A stretch of 64,000 nucleotides of DNA from Clostridiales bacterium Firm_14 (GCA_001604135.1 LVAT01000011.1:34054-98053); one strand, 5' to 3'. Numbered from the stretch's first letter, positions 1-11,700 are shown. A program made the numbers and translations. Notes: a model not told the origin generated them from the letters alone.

Positions 1-2
1 TT

Positions 3-317
3 CTTTATTCTTTCCTGGCAGTAATGACCGAACGCGCTGACATGGGGTCTTTTTTCGACGCCTATAAAGAGTTCGAGCATATGTACGAAGACTTTAAAAA
101 GTTCACTTATGCGGAGATCACGAGCGCGGTAGAGCTTACTGACGAAGAGAAGGCAAAGATCGTAGCCAAGCTCGAAAAGATAACGGGCAAGACCGTAAGG
201 CCCAGATATAAGATAAATCCTGCTCTGATGGGCGGAATAACTGTAACGGCAAACGGAATGTTCTTTGACGGAAGTGTCAGAAAGAACCTGAAAAACTTAG
301 AGAAAGAGATATCGTAA
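3..317 (+). CDS. atpH: ATP synthase F1 delta subunit, C-terminal part (5' end outside window)
   Basis: This is the C-terminal part of the delta (OSCP) subunit, which joins the F1 head to the peripheral b-subunit stalk on the cytoplasmic side of the membrane. The frame is open from base 3, and the residues before the first ATG (base 24) read as normal delta sequence, so the true start lies upstream. Visible family features are the [12 protein letters not shown] segment, [17 protein letters not shown] and the closing [16 protein letters not shown] helix. The stop is 2 nt before atpA. The assignment is supported by gene order (delta-alpha-gamma-beta-epsilon). Confidence 0.9.
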   Translation, partial: LYSFLAVMTERADMGSFFDAYKEFEHMYEDFKKFTYAEITSAVELTDEEKAKIVAKLEKITGKTVRPRYKINPALMGGITVTANGMFFDGSVRKNLKNLEKEIS

Positions 318-319
318 TT

Positions 320-1816
320 ATGGTCAGCAAACCTGAAGAAATCAGTAATATTCTCAAGGAACAGATTAGAAATTATAAGAGCCGTGTTGATATGGGTGAA
401 GTCGGTACGGTAGTTCTGGTCGGAGACGGAATCGCTTCCGTATACGGCCTTAGGAACTGCGTATCTACAGAGCTTTTAGAGTTTGAGGACGGTTCTGCAG
501 GACTTGCTTTAAATCTTGAGAACGATACTGTATCTGTCGCTATCCTGACAGATAAGAATGACATAAGGGAAGGCACCAAGGTAAAGCGTACAGGTACCGT
601 TCTTTCCATCCCTGTCGGAGAAAGCTATCTGGGACGTGTCGTAAATCCTTTGGGAGATCCTATTGACGGTAAGGGACCGATCTTTGCAGAAGCAAAAAGA
701 CCTGTTGAAGCTGAGGCTCCCGGAATCATCGAGAGACAGAGCGTATCCGTACCTTTGCAGACAGGAATCAAAGCTATCGACAGCATGATCCCGATCGGAA
801 GAGGTCAGCGTGAGCTCATCATCGGCGACCGTCAGACAGGTAAGACCGAGATCGCGATAGATACAATCATCAACCAGAAAGACAAGGATGTTATCTGCAT
901 CTATGTTGCTATAGGACAGAAGGCGACCTCGATCGTATCTTTAGTTTCTGACCTCGTAAGAGAAGGTGCGATGTCATATACAATCGTAGTATCGGCAACA
1001 GCTGCCGAAAGTGCACCTGTCCAGTACATTGCGCCTTATTCAGGATGCGCAATGGCAGAGTATTTCAGAGAAAAGGGCAAGGATGTCCTCATCATTTACG
1101 ATGACCTTTCCAAGCATGCTGTAGCATACAGAGCTCTGTCACTTCTTATCAGGAGACCTCCGGGAAGAGAAGCTTATCCGGGTGACGTATTCTATCTGCA
1201 TTCAAGACTTCTTGAACGTGCAGCATGCGTATCTCCCGAGTTCGGAGGCGGTTCGATCACAGCGCTTCCTATCGTTGAGACACAGGCAGGCGACGTATCC
1301 GCATACATTCCGACAAACGTCATCTCGATTACTGACGGACAGATCTTCCTTGAGACCGAGATGTTCCACAACGGTATCATTCCGGCTATAAACCCGGGTA
1401 TCTCTGTATCCAGAGTCGGCGGTTCGGCACAGGTAAAAGCCATGAAGAAAGTATCCGGCGAATTAAAGCTCCTTTATTCGCAGTACAGGGAGCTTCAGGC
1501 TTTCGCGCAGTTCGGATCAGATCTCGATGCTGATACCAGAGCAAGACTTCATTTGGGAGAAAGAATCGTTGAAGTATTGAAGCAGGACCGTAACGCACCT
1601 GTTCCGGTCGGCGGACAGGTCGGCATTATCTATGCAGTTATCAACGGTTATCTCAATGAATATGAGATAAGTGAGATCAGGGGTTATCAGGAAAAACTCT
1701 ATGAAAAGCTCGATCACGAGCACAAGGAGTGGATGCTCAGGATCGAAAAAGGCTCCTGGAATAAAGATGATGAAGAAGAACTCAAAAAAGTTCTCGATAA
1801 GATGAAGAAGAAGTAA
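320..1816 (+). CDS. atpA: ATP synthase F1 alpha subunit
   Basis: This is the regulatory nucleotide-binding subunit of the F1 hexamer (alpha3beta3), 498 residues and of normal family length. The N-terminal beta-barrel includes [10 protein letters not shown] near residue 36. The Walker A sequence GDRQTGKT is at about residues 169-176, and the catalytic-interface motif [10 protein letters not shown] is near residue 366. The start ATG lies 2 nt after the atpH stop and the stop is 2 nt before atpG, so translation is probably coupled. Known role: proton-driven ATP synthesis or ATP-driven proton export. No truncation or missing key residue was seen. Confidence 0.97.
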   Translation: MVSKPEEISNILKEQIRNYKSRVDMGEVGTVVLVGDGIASVYGLRNCVSTELLEFEDGSAGLALNLENDTVSVAILTDKNDIREGTKVKRTGTVLSIPVGESYLGRVVNPLGDPIDGKGPIFAEAKRPVEAEAPGIIERQSVSVPLQTGIKAIDSMIPIGRGQRELIIGDRQTGKTEIAIDTIINQKDKDVICIYVAIGQKATSIVSLVSDLVREGAMSYTIVVSATAAESAPVQYIAPYSGCAMAEYFREKGKDVLIIYDDLSKHAVAYRALSLLIRRPPGREAYPGDVFYLHSRLLERAACVSPEFGGGSITALPIVETQAGDVSAYIPTNVISITDGQIFLETEMFHNGIIPAINPGISVSRVGGSAQVKAMKKVSGELKLLYSQYRELQAFAQFGSDLDADTRARLHLGERIVEVLKQDRNAPVPVGGQVGIIYAVINGYLNEYEISEIRGYQEKLYEKLDHEHKEWMLRIEKGSWNKDDEEELKKVLDKMKKK

Positions 1817-1818
1817 TC

Positions 1819-4123
<2,305 letters not shown>

Positions 4124-4143
4124 TGACGGAGTAAGCAGCTTAA

Positions 4144-4416
4144 ATGGAGAAATTCAGACTCAAGATACTGACTCCGGAAGGAACAGTCATGGACAAAGAT
4201 GTAGCGGGCCTTTATCTGCGCGGAGCAGAAGGAGACCTGGCAGTCTTTGCCGGACATATTCCTTTTGTCACACCTGTTAAACCCGGAAAATGTACTGTTG
4301 TTTCTTCGGACGATAAAAGCGCTGACGGATTTGACGATGTTGAAGGTATGATAAGCGAGGGCATGCTCCGTGTAACTTCTAAAGAAGTCCTTCTTATGGT
4401 CAGGTCATGGGAGTAA
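4144..4416 (+). CDS. atpC: ATP synthase F1 epsilon subunit, short form lacking the C-terminal helices
   Basis: This subunit connects the gamma shaft to the c-ring. It has only 90 residues, against about 130-140 for typical bacterial epsilon. The N-terminal beta-sandwich is present (FRLKILTPEGTVMDKDVAGL, GDLAVFAGHIPFVTPVKPG), but the protein stops after LLMVRSWE, where the two C-terminal regulatory helices would begin. The next gene starts 6 nt later, and no helix remnant is visible there in any frame, so this looks like a genuine short form and not a fresh frameshift. Epsilon lacking the C-terminal domain is known in a few lineages. It implies loss of epsilon-type ATPase inhibition. Confidence 0.88.
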   Translation: MEKFRLKILTPEGTVMDKDVAGLYLRGAEGDLAVFAGHIPFVTPVKPGKCTVVSSDDKSADGFDDVEGMISEGMLRVTSKEVLLMVRSWE

Positions 4417-4422
4417 AACAAG

Positions 4423-4977
4423 ATGGCTAACTTTACGAAAAAGGCTATAAAAGAAACATTTGTAGAACTTTTGGAAGAACATCCTCTGTCAGATATTACG
4501 ATAAAGGATATTGTCGAAAAGTGCGGCATCAACCGTAATTCGTTCTATTATCATTATCATGATCTTCCTGACCTCATCGAAGAGATAGTTAAAGAAGATG
4601 CTGAAGGAATAATCAAAAAGTATCCATCCGTAAAATCGATCGTAGAGTGTTATGATGCGCTGATCGAGTTTGCTTCGCAGCATAAACGCGCGATCATGCA
4701 TATATTTAAGTCTGTTAACAGAGAGATGTTCGAGAACTATCTTATGGAAGTCAGCGAGTATCTGGTCCGGAGCTATATTGAAATGGCAGTTTCCGGTACA
4801 AGTATCGGCGAAAGCAGCAGACAGACCTTAACAGATTACTATAAGTGTGTATGCTTTGGTCTTGTAATAGAGTGGCTCAATAAGGGTATGAAAGAAGAAT
4901 ATGCACAGGAATTCAGAAAGATCCTTGTAATGCGAAAAGACCTTGCACCGGAAATTGCAAAGGGACTCCAGGATTAA
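4423..4977 (+). CDS. TetR/AcrR family transcriptional regulator
   Basis: A 184-residue TetR-type repressor. The N-terminal helix-turn-helix is at about residues 5-50 (TKKAIKETFVELLEEHPLSD, then IKDIVEKCGINRNSFYYHYH, with the usual FYYHY recognition helix). The helical C-terminal domain that would bind ligand resembles the DhaS/TetR_C_7 type. It starts 6 nt after atpC, so it is probably co-transcribed with ATP synthase, which is unusual. The next gene set, after a terminator, is a DUF308 protein and an MMPL exporter, a typical target for a TetR repressor. That regulation is inferred only from position. Confidence 0.9.
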   Translation: MANFTKKAIKETFVELLEEHPLSDITIKDIVEKCGINRNSFYYHYHDLPDLIEEIVKEDAEGIIKKYPSVKSIVECYDALIEFASQHKRAIMHIFKSVNREMFENYLMEVSEYLVRSYIEMAVSGTSIGESSRQTLTDYYKCVCFGLVIEWLNKGMKEEYAQEFRKILVMRKDLAPEIAKGLQD

Positions 4978-5000
4978 TAATCAAATATAAAATCACCTCT

Positions 5001-5031
5001 TTAGGCACGGGACGTCCCGTGCCTAATTTTT
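5001..5031 (+). terminator. Intrinsic terminator after the atp/TetR operon
   Basis: A perfect 26-bp palindrome (5001-5026) of the form TTAGGCACGGGAC / GTCCCGTGCCTAA is followed by a T-rich tail (TTTTTATT). It closes transcription of the ATP synthase operon with the TetR gene at its end. Confidence 0.9.
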
Positions 5032-5101
5032 ATTCACGGGCGCAGGTATTGTCCGTGTTAATCATTTCCTCTCATGGGTATCCTTTGGATGAAAAGGAGG
5101 A

Positions 5102-5695
5102 ATGATGATGCATACACGTTCAGTTACATCGATCAGGATAGCGAAATACGGATATATCTTTATGTCCGTTTTATTCTGCATTGCAGGCATCTTAATGCTG
5201 TTAAAGCCTGGTATTTCTGTTGAAGCAATCGGCCTTTTCGCAGGACTCTCAATGATCGTTTTCGGAGTCATAAAGCTTATCGGTTATTTCTCAAAAGATC
5301 TGTTCAGACTGGCTTTCCAGTATGATCTTCAGTTCGGAATCCTTCTTATCATCTTAGGAGTCATCACAATATTTAATCCCGGCGATGTCATGAGCTTTGT
5401 AAGCATAACCGGCGGAGTATGCGTCATCATTAACTCTCTTTTCAAGATCGGTATCTCTCTTGAAGCAAAGAGGTTCGGCATAAGAGAGTGGTGGCTTACA
5501 GCGCTCTTTTCATGCATAGCAGGGATCATGGGGATCCTTCTCGTTGGAAGGCCCGCAGAAGCCATGAACATCATGGTAATGATAACCGGCACAGCTTTTC
5601 TTATTGAGGGGCTTCTTAACATTAGCGTTGCTCTAAGCATGGTAAAGATCGTAAAGAACCAGAGATCAGAACTTGCTGATATGGAAAACTATTGA
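5102..5695 (+). CDS. DUF308 family membrane protein (HdeD-like)
   Basis: A small polytopic membrane protein of 197 residues with about six hydrophobic helices arranged as repeats of the DUF308/HdeD type (GIMGILLVGRPAEAM, FNPGDVMSFV, LKPGISVEAIGLFAGLSMIV). The family is linked to acid and envelope stress in enterobacteria, but its activity is unknown. AAAAGGAGGA precedes three consecutive ATG codons at 5102-5110; any of them could be used. The stop is 16 nt before the MMPL transporter gene, which suggests one operon. Function in this organism cannot be stated. Confidence 0.82.
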   Translation: MMMHTRSVTSIRIAKYGYIFMSVLFCIAGILMLLKPGISVEAIGLFAGLSMIVFGVIKLIGYFSKDLFRLAFQYDLQFGILLIILGVITIFNPGDVMSFVSITGGVCVIINSLFKIGISLEAKRFGIREWWLTALFSCIAGIMGILLVGRPAEAMNIMVMITGTAFLIEGLLNISVALSMVKIVKNQRSELADMENY

Positions 5696-5711
5696 AAGGA
5701 AGTATATAAAA

Positions 5712-7817
5712 ATGAAGTTTTCAAGGGGAGTTGTTAAAAGCCGTATAGCAATACTGATACTGGCTTTGATCCTCATGGTGCCGTCAGTTATCGGTATGGT
5801 AAAGACCAGAGTCAATTACGACATGCTCACTTATCTGCCTTCGGACATGGAGACTGTAAAAGGGCAGAATGAACTGCTCAAAGACTTTAACAAGGGCGCT
5901 TTTACATTCCTGATTTTCGAGAATATGCCTGATAAGGATGTAGCTGCCCTTAAAGAAAAAGTTGAAAAGATCGAACATGTCGACACTGTTCTCTGGTACG
6001 ATTCTGTGGCTGATCTTTCCATGCCGAAAGAGTTTCTGCCTGAAGATATTTACAAAGCGTTTAACAGCAAAAACTCAACGATGATGGCTGTATTCTTTGA
6101 CACCGGCACGTCTGATGACCGCACGATGAGTGCTGTTAAGGAGATAAGAAAGGTCTGCGGAGAGCAGTGCTTTATATCCGGAATGACAGCGCTCGTTGTC
6201 GATCTTAAGGATCTGTGCGAAAAAGAAGAGCCTATTTATGTAGGTCTTGCTGTTGCACTATCATGCGTTGCAATGCTTCTTTTCCTGGACAGCTGGCTCG
6301 TGCCTTTTGTGTTCCTGGCATCTATCGGTGCGATGATATTGATGAATCTGGGATCAAACTATTTCCTTGGAGAGATCTCTTATATCACAAAAGCATTGTC
6401 TGCAGTCTTGCAGCTGGCAGTTACAATGGACTACTCGATATTCCTCTGGCACAGCTATAACGAGGAGCTTGCGACTAATGACGATCACAAGGAAGCTATG
6501 GCTCTTGCAATCAGGAAAACTCTTACAAGCGTTGTAGGAAGTTCCGTCACTACTATAGCGGGCTTTGTAGCATTGTGCTTCATGACTTTCACATTGGGAA
6601 GAGACTTGGGTATTGTAATGGCTAAGGGTGTTGTCCTCGGAGTTATAGGCTGCGTAACTTTGCTGCCGTCCCTGATCCTTATTTTCGATAAGCCCCTTCA
6701 AAAGACAAGACACAGATCGCTTATTCCTGATTCGAAGTCTTTTTCGAAAAAGCTGATCAAGATCTTCCCGGTGTTCCTGATAATCTTTGCGGTCCTTATC
6801 ACACCTGCTTACTATGGTTATAGAAAAGCGAACAAAGAAGTCTATTACAACATAGCAGAGACACTGCCGGAAGATATGAATTACATCATATCCACGACAA
6901 AGCTCAATGAAGAATATGGTGTGGGTGCAACGCACATGATTCTCGTAAGATCCGATCTGGAAGCTGACAGTGTGCGTTCCATGACAGAACAGATAAAGAA
7001 CGTTAATGGTGTTAAGTATGTGCTGAGCCTGGAGTCGCTCATAGGATCAAGAATACCGGAAGATCTGATTCCTGACAGGCTAACATCAGCGCTTAAGAGC
7101 GAGAATTGGGAGTTGATGCTGATAGGCTCCGAATACGGCGTAGCGACTGATGAGATCAACAGCCAGATCGATGTTATCAACGGAATAGTAAAGAAATACG
7201 ACAGCAATGGACTGGTCATTGGCGAGGCCCCTTGCACAAAGGATATGATCGAGACGACTGACCGCGACTTCAAGATCGTAACTGCAGTCTCAGTCCTTGC
7301 AATATTCCTGATCATCCTGTTTGTCGAAAAGAGTATTTCTCTGCCTTTGATCCTGATTTCCGTCATCGAGCTCGGAATATTCATCAATCTTGGACTTCCG
7401 CATTATCTGGGACAGAGCATGGCATTTATTACCCCTATCTGCATCAGCACGATCCAGCTCGGTGCGACTGTCGACTATGCGATCTTAATGACGACAAGAT
7501 ATAAGACCGAAAGGATCGCAGGACATGACAAAAAGGAGTCTGTCTGGACTGCGCTTTATACATCGATACCTTCGATCATCGTATCGGGAATGGGACTTTT
7601 CGCAGCAACGTTCGGAGTAGCTTTGTATTCCGACATCGAGATGATCAGCTCGATGTGCATGCTGATGGCAAGAGGCGCGGTTATAAGCATGCTGCTCGTA
7701 ATCTTTGCCTTGCCTGCAATGTTCATGCTCTTTGACGGTGTCATATGCAAAACGACGGCCGGAATGACTCATATCAACAGTGTAAAAAAAGCTAAGGAGG
7801 CATTAATTCATGGATAA
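5712..7817 (+). CDS. MMPL/RND-type lipid or drug exporter
   Basis: About 701 residues from the ATG 9 nt after AAAGGAAG. The layout is that of a single-chain MMPL transporter: one N-terminal membrane helix, an extracytoplasmic domain, a block of about five helices, then a second extracytoplasmic domain and helix block. The diagnostic Asp/Tyr pairs of the proton pathway are in helix 4 of each half (AVTMDYSIFLWHSYNEE and GATVDYAILMTTRYKTE). In actinobacteria the family exports lipids; in Firmicutes substrates are mostly unknown. The gene overlaps the next one by 8 nt, and that gene encodes a secreted heptad-repeat protein, probably the export partner. Confidence 0.92.
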   Translation: MKFSRGVVKSRIAILILALILMVPSVIGMVKTRVNYDMLTYLPSDMETVKGQNELLKDFNKGAFTFLIFENMPDKDVAALKEKVEKIEHVDTVLWYDSVADLSMPKEFLPEDIYKAFNSKNSTMMAVFFDTGTSDDRTMSAVKEIRKVCGEQCFISGMTALVVDLKDLCEKEEPIYVGLAVALSCVAMLLFLDSWLVPFVFLASIGAMILMNLGSNYFLGEISYITKALSAVLQLAVTMDYSIFLWHSYNEELATNDDHKEAMALAIRKTLTSVVGSSVTTIAGFVALCFMTFTLGRDLGIVMAKGVVLGVIGCVTLLPSLILIFDKPLQKTRHRSLIPDSKSFSKKLIKIFPVFLIIFAVLITPAYYGYRKANKEVYYNIAETLPEDMNYIISTTKLNEEYGVGATHMILVRSDLEADSVRSMTEQIKNVNGVKYVLSLESLIGSRIPEDLIPDRLTSALKSENWELMLIGSEYGVATDEINSQIDVINGIVKKYDSNGLVIGEAPCTKDMIETTDRDFKIVTAVSVLAIFLIILFVEKSISLPLILISVIELGIFINLGLPHYLGQSMAFITPICISTIQLGATVDYAILMTTRYKTERIAGHDKKESVWTALYTSIPSIIVSGMGLFAATFGVALYSDIEMISSMCMLMARGAVISMLLVIFALPAMFMLFDGVICKTTAGMTHINSVKKAKEALIHG

Positions 7818-10038
7818 GTTGGCTGAAAAAGCGGTAGCTCTTGGTGTTTGTTTATCGGTATGTTTCGGTGTAGCAGGAATATGCTATGCCAAGACAAGAA
7901 ATGAGGAACCTTTATTGGAACCTGAGGTAAGTGAACCTGTTCAGGAAGATGTGAAAACACCTTCAAAGACAGCTGATGTTAACATTAAGGATGAGACTGT
8001 TTATGTTCTCGCTAATTCTGACGGAACAGTCAAAAAAGTAATCGTCAGCGATTGGATAAAGAATGCAAAAGCCGATAATGAGATCATCGACGATACAAAA
8101 CTTACCGACATCAAGAATGTTAAAGGCAACGAAACGTATTCTATAAACGGAGATCACATGAAAGTGTGGGATGCCGAAGGTAACGATATCTACTATCAGG
8201 GAAGCACGACAAAAGCACTCCCTGTTGATGTCAGCGTTTCATATAAGCTTGACGGTAAGACCATGTCAGCAAAAGAGATTGCAGGAAAGAGTGGCAGGGT
8301 AACTATCAGATTCGACTATAAGAACAACCAGTATGAGATGGTCGATATCGGCGGAAAGAAAGAGAAAATATATGTGCCTTTTGCAATGCTTACCGGAATC
8401 GAACTGGATGACGATAAGTTCAGCAATGTGGAAGTCACGAACGGCAAGGTGGTAAATGACGGAACAAGGACTGTTGTAGCAGGCCTTGCATTCCCCGGCC
8501 TTCAGGATAATCTTGCTATCAGCAAAGATAAGCTCGAGATTCCTGATTATGTCGAGATCACAGCGGATGTTAAAGATTTCAGCCTTGGTATGACAGTAAC
8601 CATCGCGACTAACGATCTTTTCAACGAGCTTGATGCAGATAAGCTCAATGAAGACGAAGTCAAAGATTCGATGAATAGCCTCACAGATGCAATGGATAAG
8701 CTTTTAGACGGTTCTTCAAAGCTTTATGGCGGATTGGATACTTTGCTCAGTAAATCCAAAGAACTTGTTGACGGCATCGATAAGCTTGCTGAGGGAGCAA
8801 AAGAGTTAAGAGACGGTGCAGCATCGCTTGATGACGGTGCAGGGAAGATCAAGTCCGGTATAAGCGAGCTTTCAAATGGCCTCAATACTTTATCTTCAAA
8901 AAGCGATGATCTTACAGGCGGAGCGAAGCAGGTATTCAATTCGCTTCTTGATACTGCAACAAAGCAGATACAGGCAGCCGGAATATCAATCCCGAAGCTC
9001 ACTATCTCCAATTATTCACAGGTGCTGAATAAGGTTATCGATTCTTTAGATGAGACGAATGTTTATAACCAGGCCCTTGATTCTGTAAGCAAGGCGGTCG
9101 AAGCCAACAGGGATAAGATTACTGAAAAGGTAACGGAGACTGTTGAAGACCAGGTTAAAACAAAAGTTACACAGGCAACAAAAGAGAAAGTTGCTTCAGG
9201 TGTGGAAGCCGGCATAAGAACCCAGGTTACGGCAGGCGTTATCGAAGCTTCTTTGGGAATGAGCAAGGAAGAATACGATGCTGCAGTTGAAGCAGGTAAT
9301 ATAACTGAAGAAGTACAATCTCAGATCGATGCTGCTATCGAAGCTAAGATGTCATCTGATGAGATCACGGCAAAGATCGACGGCATGGTCAAAGAAAAGA
9401 TGTCCGCAGATGAGACCGTTTCTGCTATCGATGCTGCAGTTGAGGATCAGATGAAGTCTGACGCTGTCAAAAAGACAATCTCTGACAATGTTGAGATTCA
9501 GATCAAAAAGGCAATTGCCGATAACATGGCATCAGATGCTGTACAGAATAAGCTCAAAGAAGCTTCCGAAGGATCAAAGCAGATCATTTCAGTTAAGACC
9601 TCTCTTGACAGTTTCAATGCATTTTATCTTGGTGTTATTGCATATACTGACGGAGTAGATTCAGCAGCCAAGGGCGCATCAAAACTGTCATCAGGAGCAA
9701 CGGAACTTAAAGCCGGAACTGAGAAGCTTAAGAGCGGCTCAGCCCAGCTCTACGATGGCGCGCTTAAGATAAAAGACGGTGTTCCTGCCCTGGTTGACGG
9801 TGTGTCGAAACTTAAGGACGGTTCCATGAAGCTTTCTGACGGTCTGGATAAGCTTAATAAAGAGGGCATAAGCAAGATTGTAGACCTCGTTGACGGTGAT
9901 ATTGGCAATACTTTAGACCGTTTGAAGGCCACTGTCGATGTATCGAAAAAGTATAAGAGTTTCTCCGGAATCAGTGATGATATGGATGGTGAAGTTAAGC
10001 TGATCTACCGTACAGAGGAGATAAAGTCTGAAGCCTGA
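7810..10038 (+). CDS. Secreted heptad-repeat protein, YhgE/Pip-like, partner of the MMPL exporter
   Basis: A 742-residue exported protein. An N-terminal hydrophobic segment (AVALGVCLSVCFGVAGICYA) serves as signal peptide or anchor. Residues about 55-260 form a conserved beta-rich region. Residues about 290-380 and 610-690 carry repeats of the pattern L-x-x-G-x-x-x-L (ELRDGAASLDDGAGKIKSG, KLKDGSMKLSDGLDKL), as in the YhgE/Pip family. A Lys/Ala/Asp helical repeat region at about 420-590 is likely coiled coil. Unlike YhgE there is no C-terminal membrane block. AAGGAGG precedes the start. Overlap with the MMPL gene suggests a two-part transporter, but the function is inferred. Confidence 0.8.
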   Translation: MDKLAEKAVALGVCLSVCFGVAGICYAKTRNEEPLLEPEVSEPVQEDVKTPSKTADVNIKDETVYVLANSDGTVKKVIVSDWIKNAKADNEIIDDTKLTDIKNVKGNETYSINGDHMKVWDAEGNDIYYQGSTTKALPVDVSVSYKLDGKTMSAKEIAGKSGRVTIRFDYKNNQYEMVDIGGKKEKIYVPFAMLTGIELDDDKFSNVEVTNGKVVNDGTRTVVAGLAFPGLQDNLAISKDKLEIPDYVEITADVKDFSLGMTVTIATNDLFNELDADKLNEDEVKDSMNSLTDAMDKLLDGSSKLYGGLDTLLSKSKELVDGIDKLAEGAKELRDGAASLDDGAGKIKSGISELSNGLNTLSSKSDDLTGGAKQVFNSLLDTATKQIQAAGISIPKLTISNYSQVLNKVIDSLDETNVYNQALDSVSKAVEANRDKITEKVTETVEDQVKTKVTQATKEKVASGVEAGIRTQVTAGVIEASLGMSKEEYDAAVEAGNITEEVQSQIDAAIEAKMSSDEITAKIDGMVKEKMSADETVSAIDAAVEDQMKSDAVKKTISDNVEIQIKKAIADNMASDAVQNKLKEASEGSKQIISVKTSLDSFNAFYLGVIAYTDGVDSAAKGASKLSSGATELKAGTEKLKSGSAQLYDGALKIKDGVPALVDGVSKLKDGSMKLSDGLDKLNKEGISKIVDLVDGDIGNTLDRLKATVDVSKKYKSFSGISDDMDGEVKLIYRTEEIKSEA

Positions 10039-10069
10039 TCAGAAACGGTTTTGTTCATATGAATGAAAA

Positions 10070-10102
10070 AAGGTCCCTGGGTTTGAATGACTCAGGGACC
10101 TT
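10070..10102 (+). terminator. Probable intrinsic terminator after the MMPL operon
   Basis: A 10-bp stem AAGGTCCCTG (10070-10079) pairs with CAGGGACCTT (10093-10102). The tail is poor in T, so termination may be weak. The rest of 10103-10260 shows a small hairpin (TCCTCGCAAGAGGA) but no riboswitch that I recognise. Confidence 0.6.
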
Positions 10103-10260
10103 GTAGTATAATCCAAATCGGCTGAAAGCTTTCTTTATATTAAGATGCCTTATTAACGCAGATATCCGTATGGAATCTGACGGAGGGTCTTTAAAGACAG
10201 CAGGACGCCGCGTAATTGTATCCTCGCAAGAGGAATAATAACTTAAAGGAGGATTTTGTT

Positions 10261-10875
10261 ATGTCTAAACAAAATCGCAGTTCAAAGACCAAGACCATAG
10301 CGCTTCTTGGCATCCTTACGGGACTTATCATCTTAATGGCTTTCACACCCGTAGGATATCTCAGAGTCGGAGTTGTCTCCATCTCATTCCTCATGATCCC
10401 CGTTTCAGTCGGCAGTCTTGCCAAGGGTCCCTGGGCCGGTGCGGCTTTGGGTACGGTATTCGGCATTACGAGCTTTGTACAGTGCTTCGGTATGGATGCT
10501 TTCGGAACATATCTCGCATCAAAGAATGTGGTATTCACATTCATCATGTGCGTCGTATGCAGAGCTTTGGCAGGCTTATGTGCAGGCCTTATCTACAAGC
10601 TCGTAACAAAGCTTACAAAGAATACTATCGTCAGATCATCCTTAACGGGTCTCTCGGCAGCTCTCTTCAATACGATTTTCTTCGTAAGCGCATTGATCCT
10701 TCTCTTCGGTAAGGCAACGGTAGGTGAAGCTACAGGCCTTAATCCCGAGCTCAGCTTCATTGCACTCTTCGTAGCAATGGTAGGCGTCAATGCTGTTTTC
10801 GAAGCAGTAGCATCATTCATAATCACAGGCGCTGTCGGAACGGCGCTCTTCAAGGCAAAGCTCATAGAGAATTAA
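10261..10875 (+). CDS. ECF transporter S component, probably pantothenate (PanT-like)
   Basis: A six-helix substrate-binding membrane protein of 204 residues of the energy-coupling-factor vitamin transporters. The family signature is visible in TPVGYLRVGVVSISFLMIP followed by AKGPWAGAALGTVFGITSF and CRALAGLCAGLIYK. The ATG at 10261 follows AAAGGAGG by 6 nt, so an upstream in-frame ATG (10216) is unlikely. No A/A'/T module is nearby, so it probably shares a common energising module (group II). Pantothenate is inferred from the adjacent CoaX-like gene 15 nt downstream; folate, riboflavin or another vitamin cannot be excluded. Confidence 0.82.
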   Translation: MSKQNRSSKTKTIALLGILTGLIILMAFTPVGYLRVGVVSISFLMIPVSVGSLAKGPWAGAALGTVFGITSFVQCFGMDAFGTYLASKNVVFTFIMCVVCRALAGLCAGLIYKLVTKLTKNTIVRSSLTGLSAALFNTIFFVSALILLFGKATVGEATGLNPELSFIALFVAMVGVNAVFEAVASFIITGAVGTALFKAKLIEN

Positions 10876-10890
10876 CAGGAGGAAAGATCT

Positions 10891-11655
10891 ATGGTACTTG
10901 CAATCGATATCGGAAATACACATATCCTTTTGGGTTGTTTTGAAGATCGTAAGATCCTTTTTACCGAGCTGTTATCGACTGACAGATCCTATACCGATCT
11001 TGAGTATGCATCGCTCATAAAGTCGGCGCTCGAATTCAATGTTGCCGCATTCGAAGATATTGAAGGTGCCATAATCTCTTCCGTAGTTCCTTCCGTTACA
11101 GGAACGATAATAAGCGCGGTCGAGCGCTTCGCAAAAGTAGATCCGATCGTAGTAGGCCCCGGCGTTAAGACTGGCCTTAAGATCAAGATCGATAATCCCG
11201 CACAGCTTGGAAGCGACCTTGTTGTTTCTGCAGTTGCAGGCATCAAGGAATACGGTGTTCCGCAGATCAATATCTACATGGGTACGGCGACAGCTTTTTC
11301 GCTCATTGACAGCGAAAAGAACTACCTCGGAACATCCATCGGCGCAGGCATGGGGATCGCCGCAGAAGCGCTGAGCAGCAAGACATCACAGCTTCCCAAC
11401 ATCGCATTTGAGACGCCTAAGAAGGTTATCGGCACGAATACCGTAGACAGCATGAAGAGCGGACTTATCTATCAGAACGCCGCGCTGATCGACGGCATGA
11501 TCGACCGCATCGAGCAAGAGTATGGCCAGGAGTGCGTTATCGTCGCAACAGGCAGGTATTCTTCTCTCGTTACGCCTCTTTGCAAGCGCAAGATCATATG
11601 CGACAAGGAATTGATCTTAAAAGGTCTTATCGAGGTCTACTACAAGAATTGCTGA
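10891..11655 (+). CDS. coaX: Type III pantothenate kinase (CoaX) homologue with altered active site
   Basis: A 254-residue ASKHA-fold protein aligned throughout with CoaX, the ATP-dependent kinase for the first step of coenzyme A synthesis. The N-terminal phosphate loop AIDIGNTH and the segment VVGPGVKTGLKIK are normal. Several conserved positions differ: the usual Asp-[Phe/Met]-GTATT motif reads Tyr129-Met-GTATA, the later GG-x-I-x-PG reads GTSIGAG, and TGG reads TGR (residue 222). The replaced Asp is the proposed catalytic base in the family. The gene is probably co-transcribed with the S component. It may be a divergent enzyme, an inactive regulator or a paralogue. Confidence 0.8.
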   Translation: MVLAIDIGNTHILLGCFEDRKILFTELLSTDRSYTDLEYASLIKSALEFNVAAFEDIEGAIISSVVPSVTGTIISAVERFAKVDPIVVGPGVKTGLKIKIDNPAQLGSDLVVSAVAGIKEYGVPQINIYMGTATAFSLIDSEKNYLGTSIGAGMGIAAEALSSKTSQLPNIAFETPKKVIGTNTVDSMKSGLIYQNAALIDGMIDRIEQEYGQECVIVATGRYSSLVTPLCKRKIICDKELILKGLIEVYYKNC

Positions 11656-11700
11656 CCGCATAAATACGAAATACTTCCTCGGTTTTTTTCCAACTATAGG

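Noticed and set aside
4405..4430. Frameshift as the cause of the short epsilon subunit
   Set aside because: No frame downstream reads like the missing helices, and a complete TetR gene begins 6 nt later. A true short form is simpler.
6354..6935. Open frame of 193 codons on the - strand inside the MMPL gene
   Set aside because: It overlaps intact membrane-helix coding sequence of the exporter and shows no conserved motif or start signal.
10103..10260. Riboswitch upstream of the ECF S component (THF or other vitamin type)
   Set aside because: I looked for conserved cores and found only a small CCTC-GAGG hairpin. Nothing matches a known vitamin riboswitch well enough to report.
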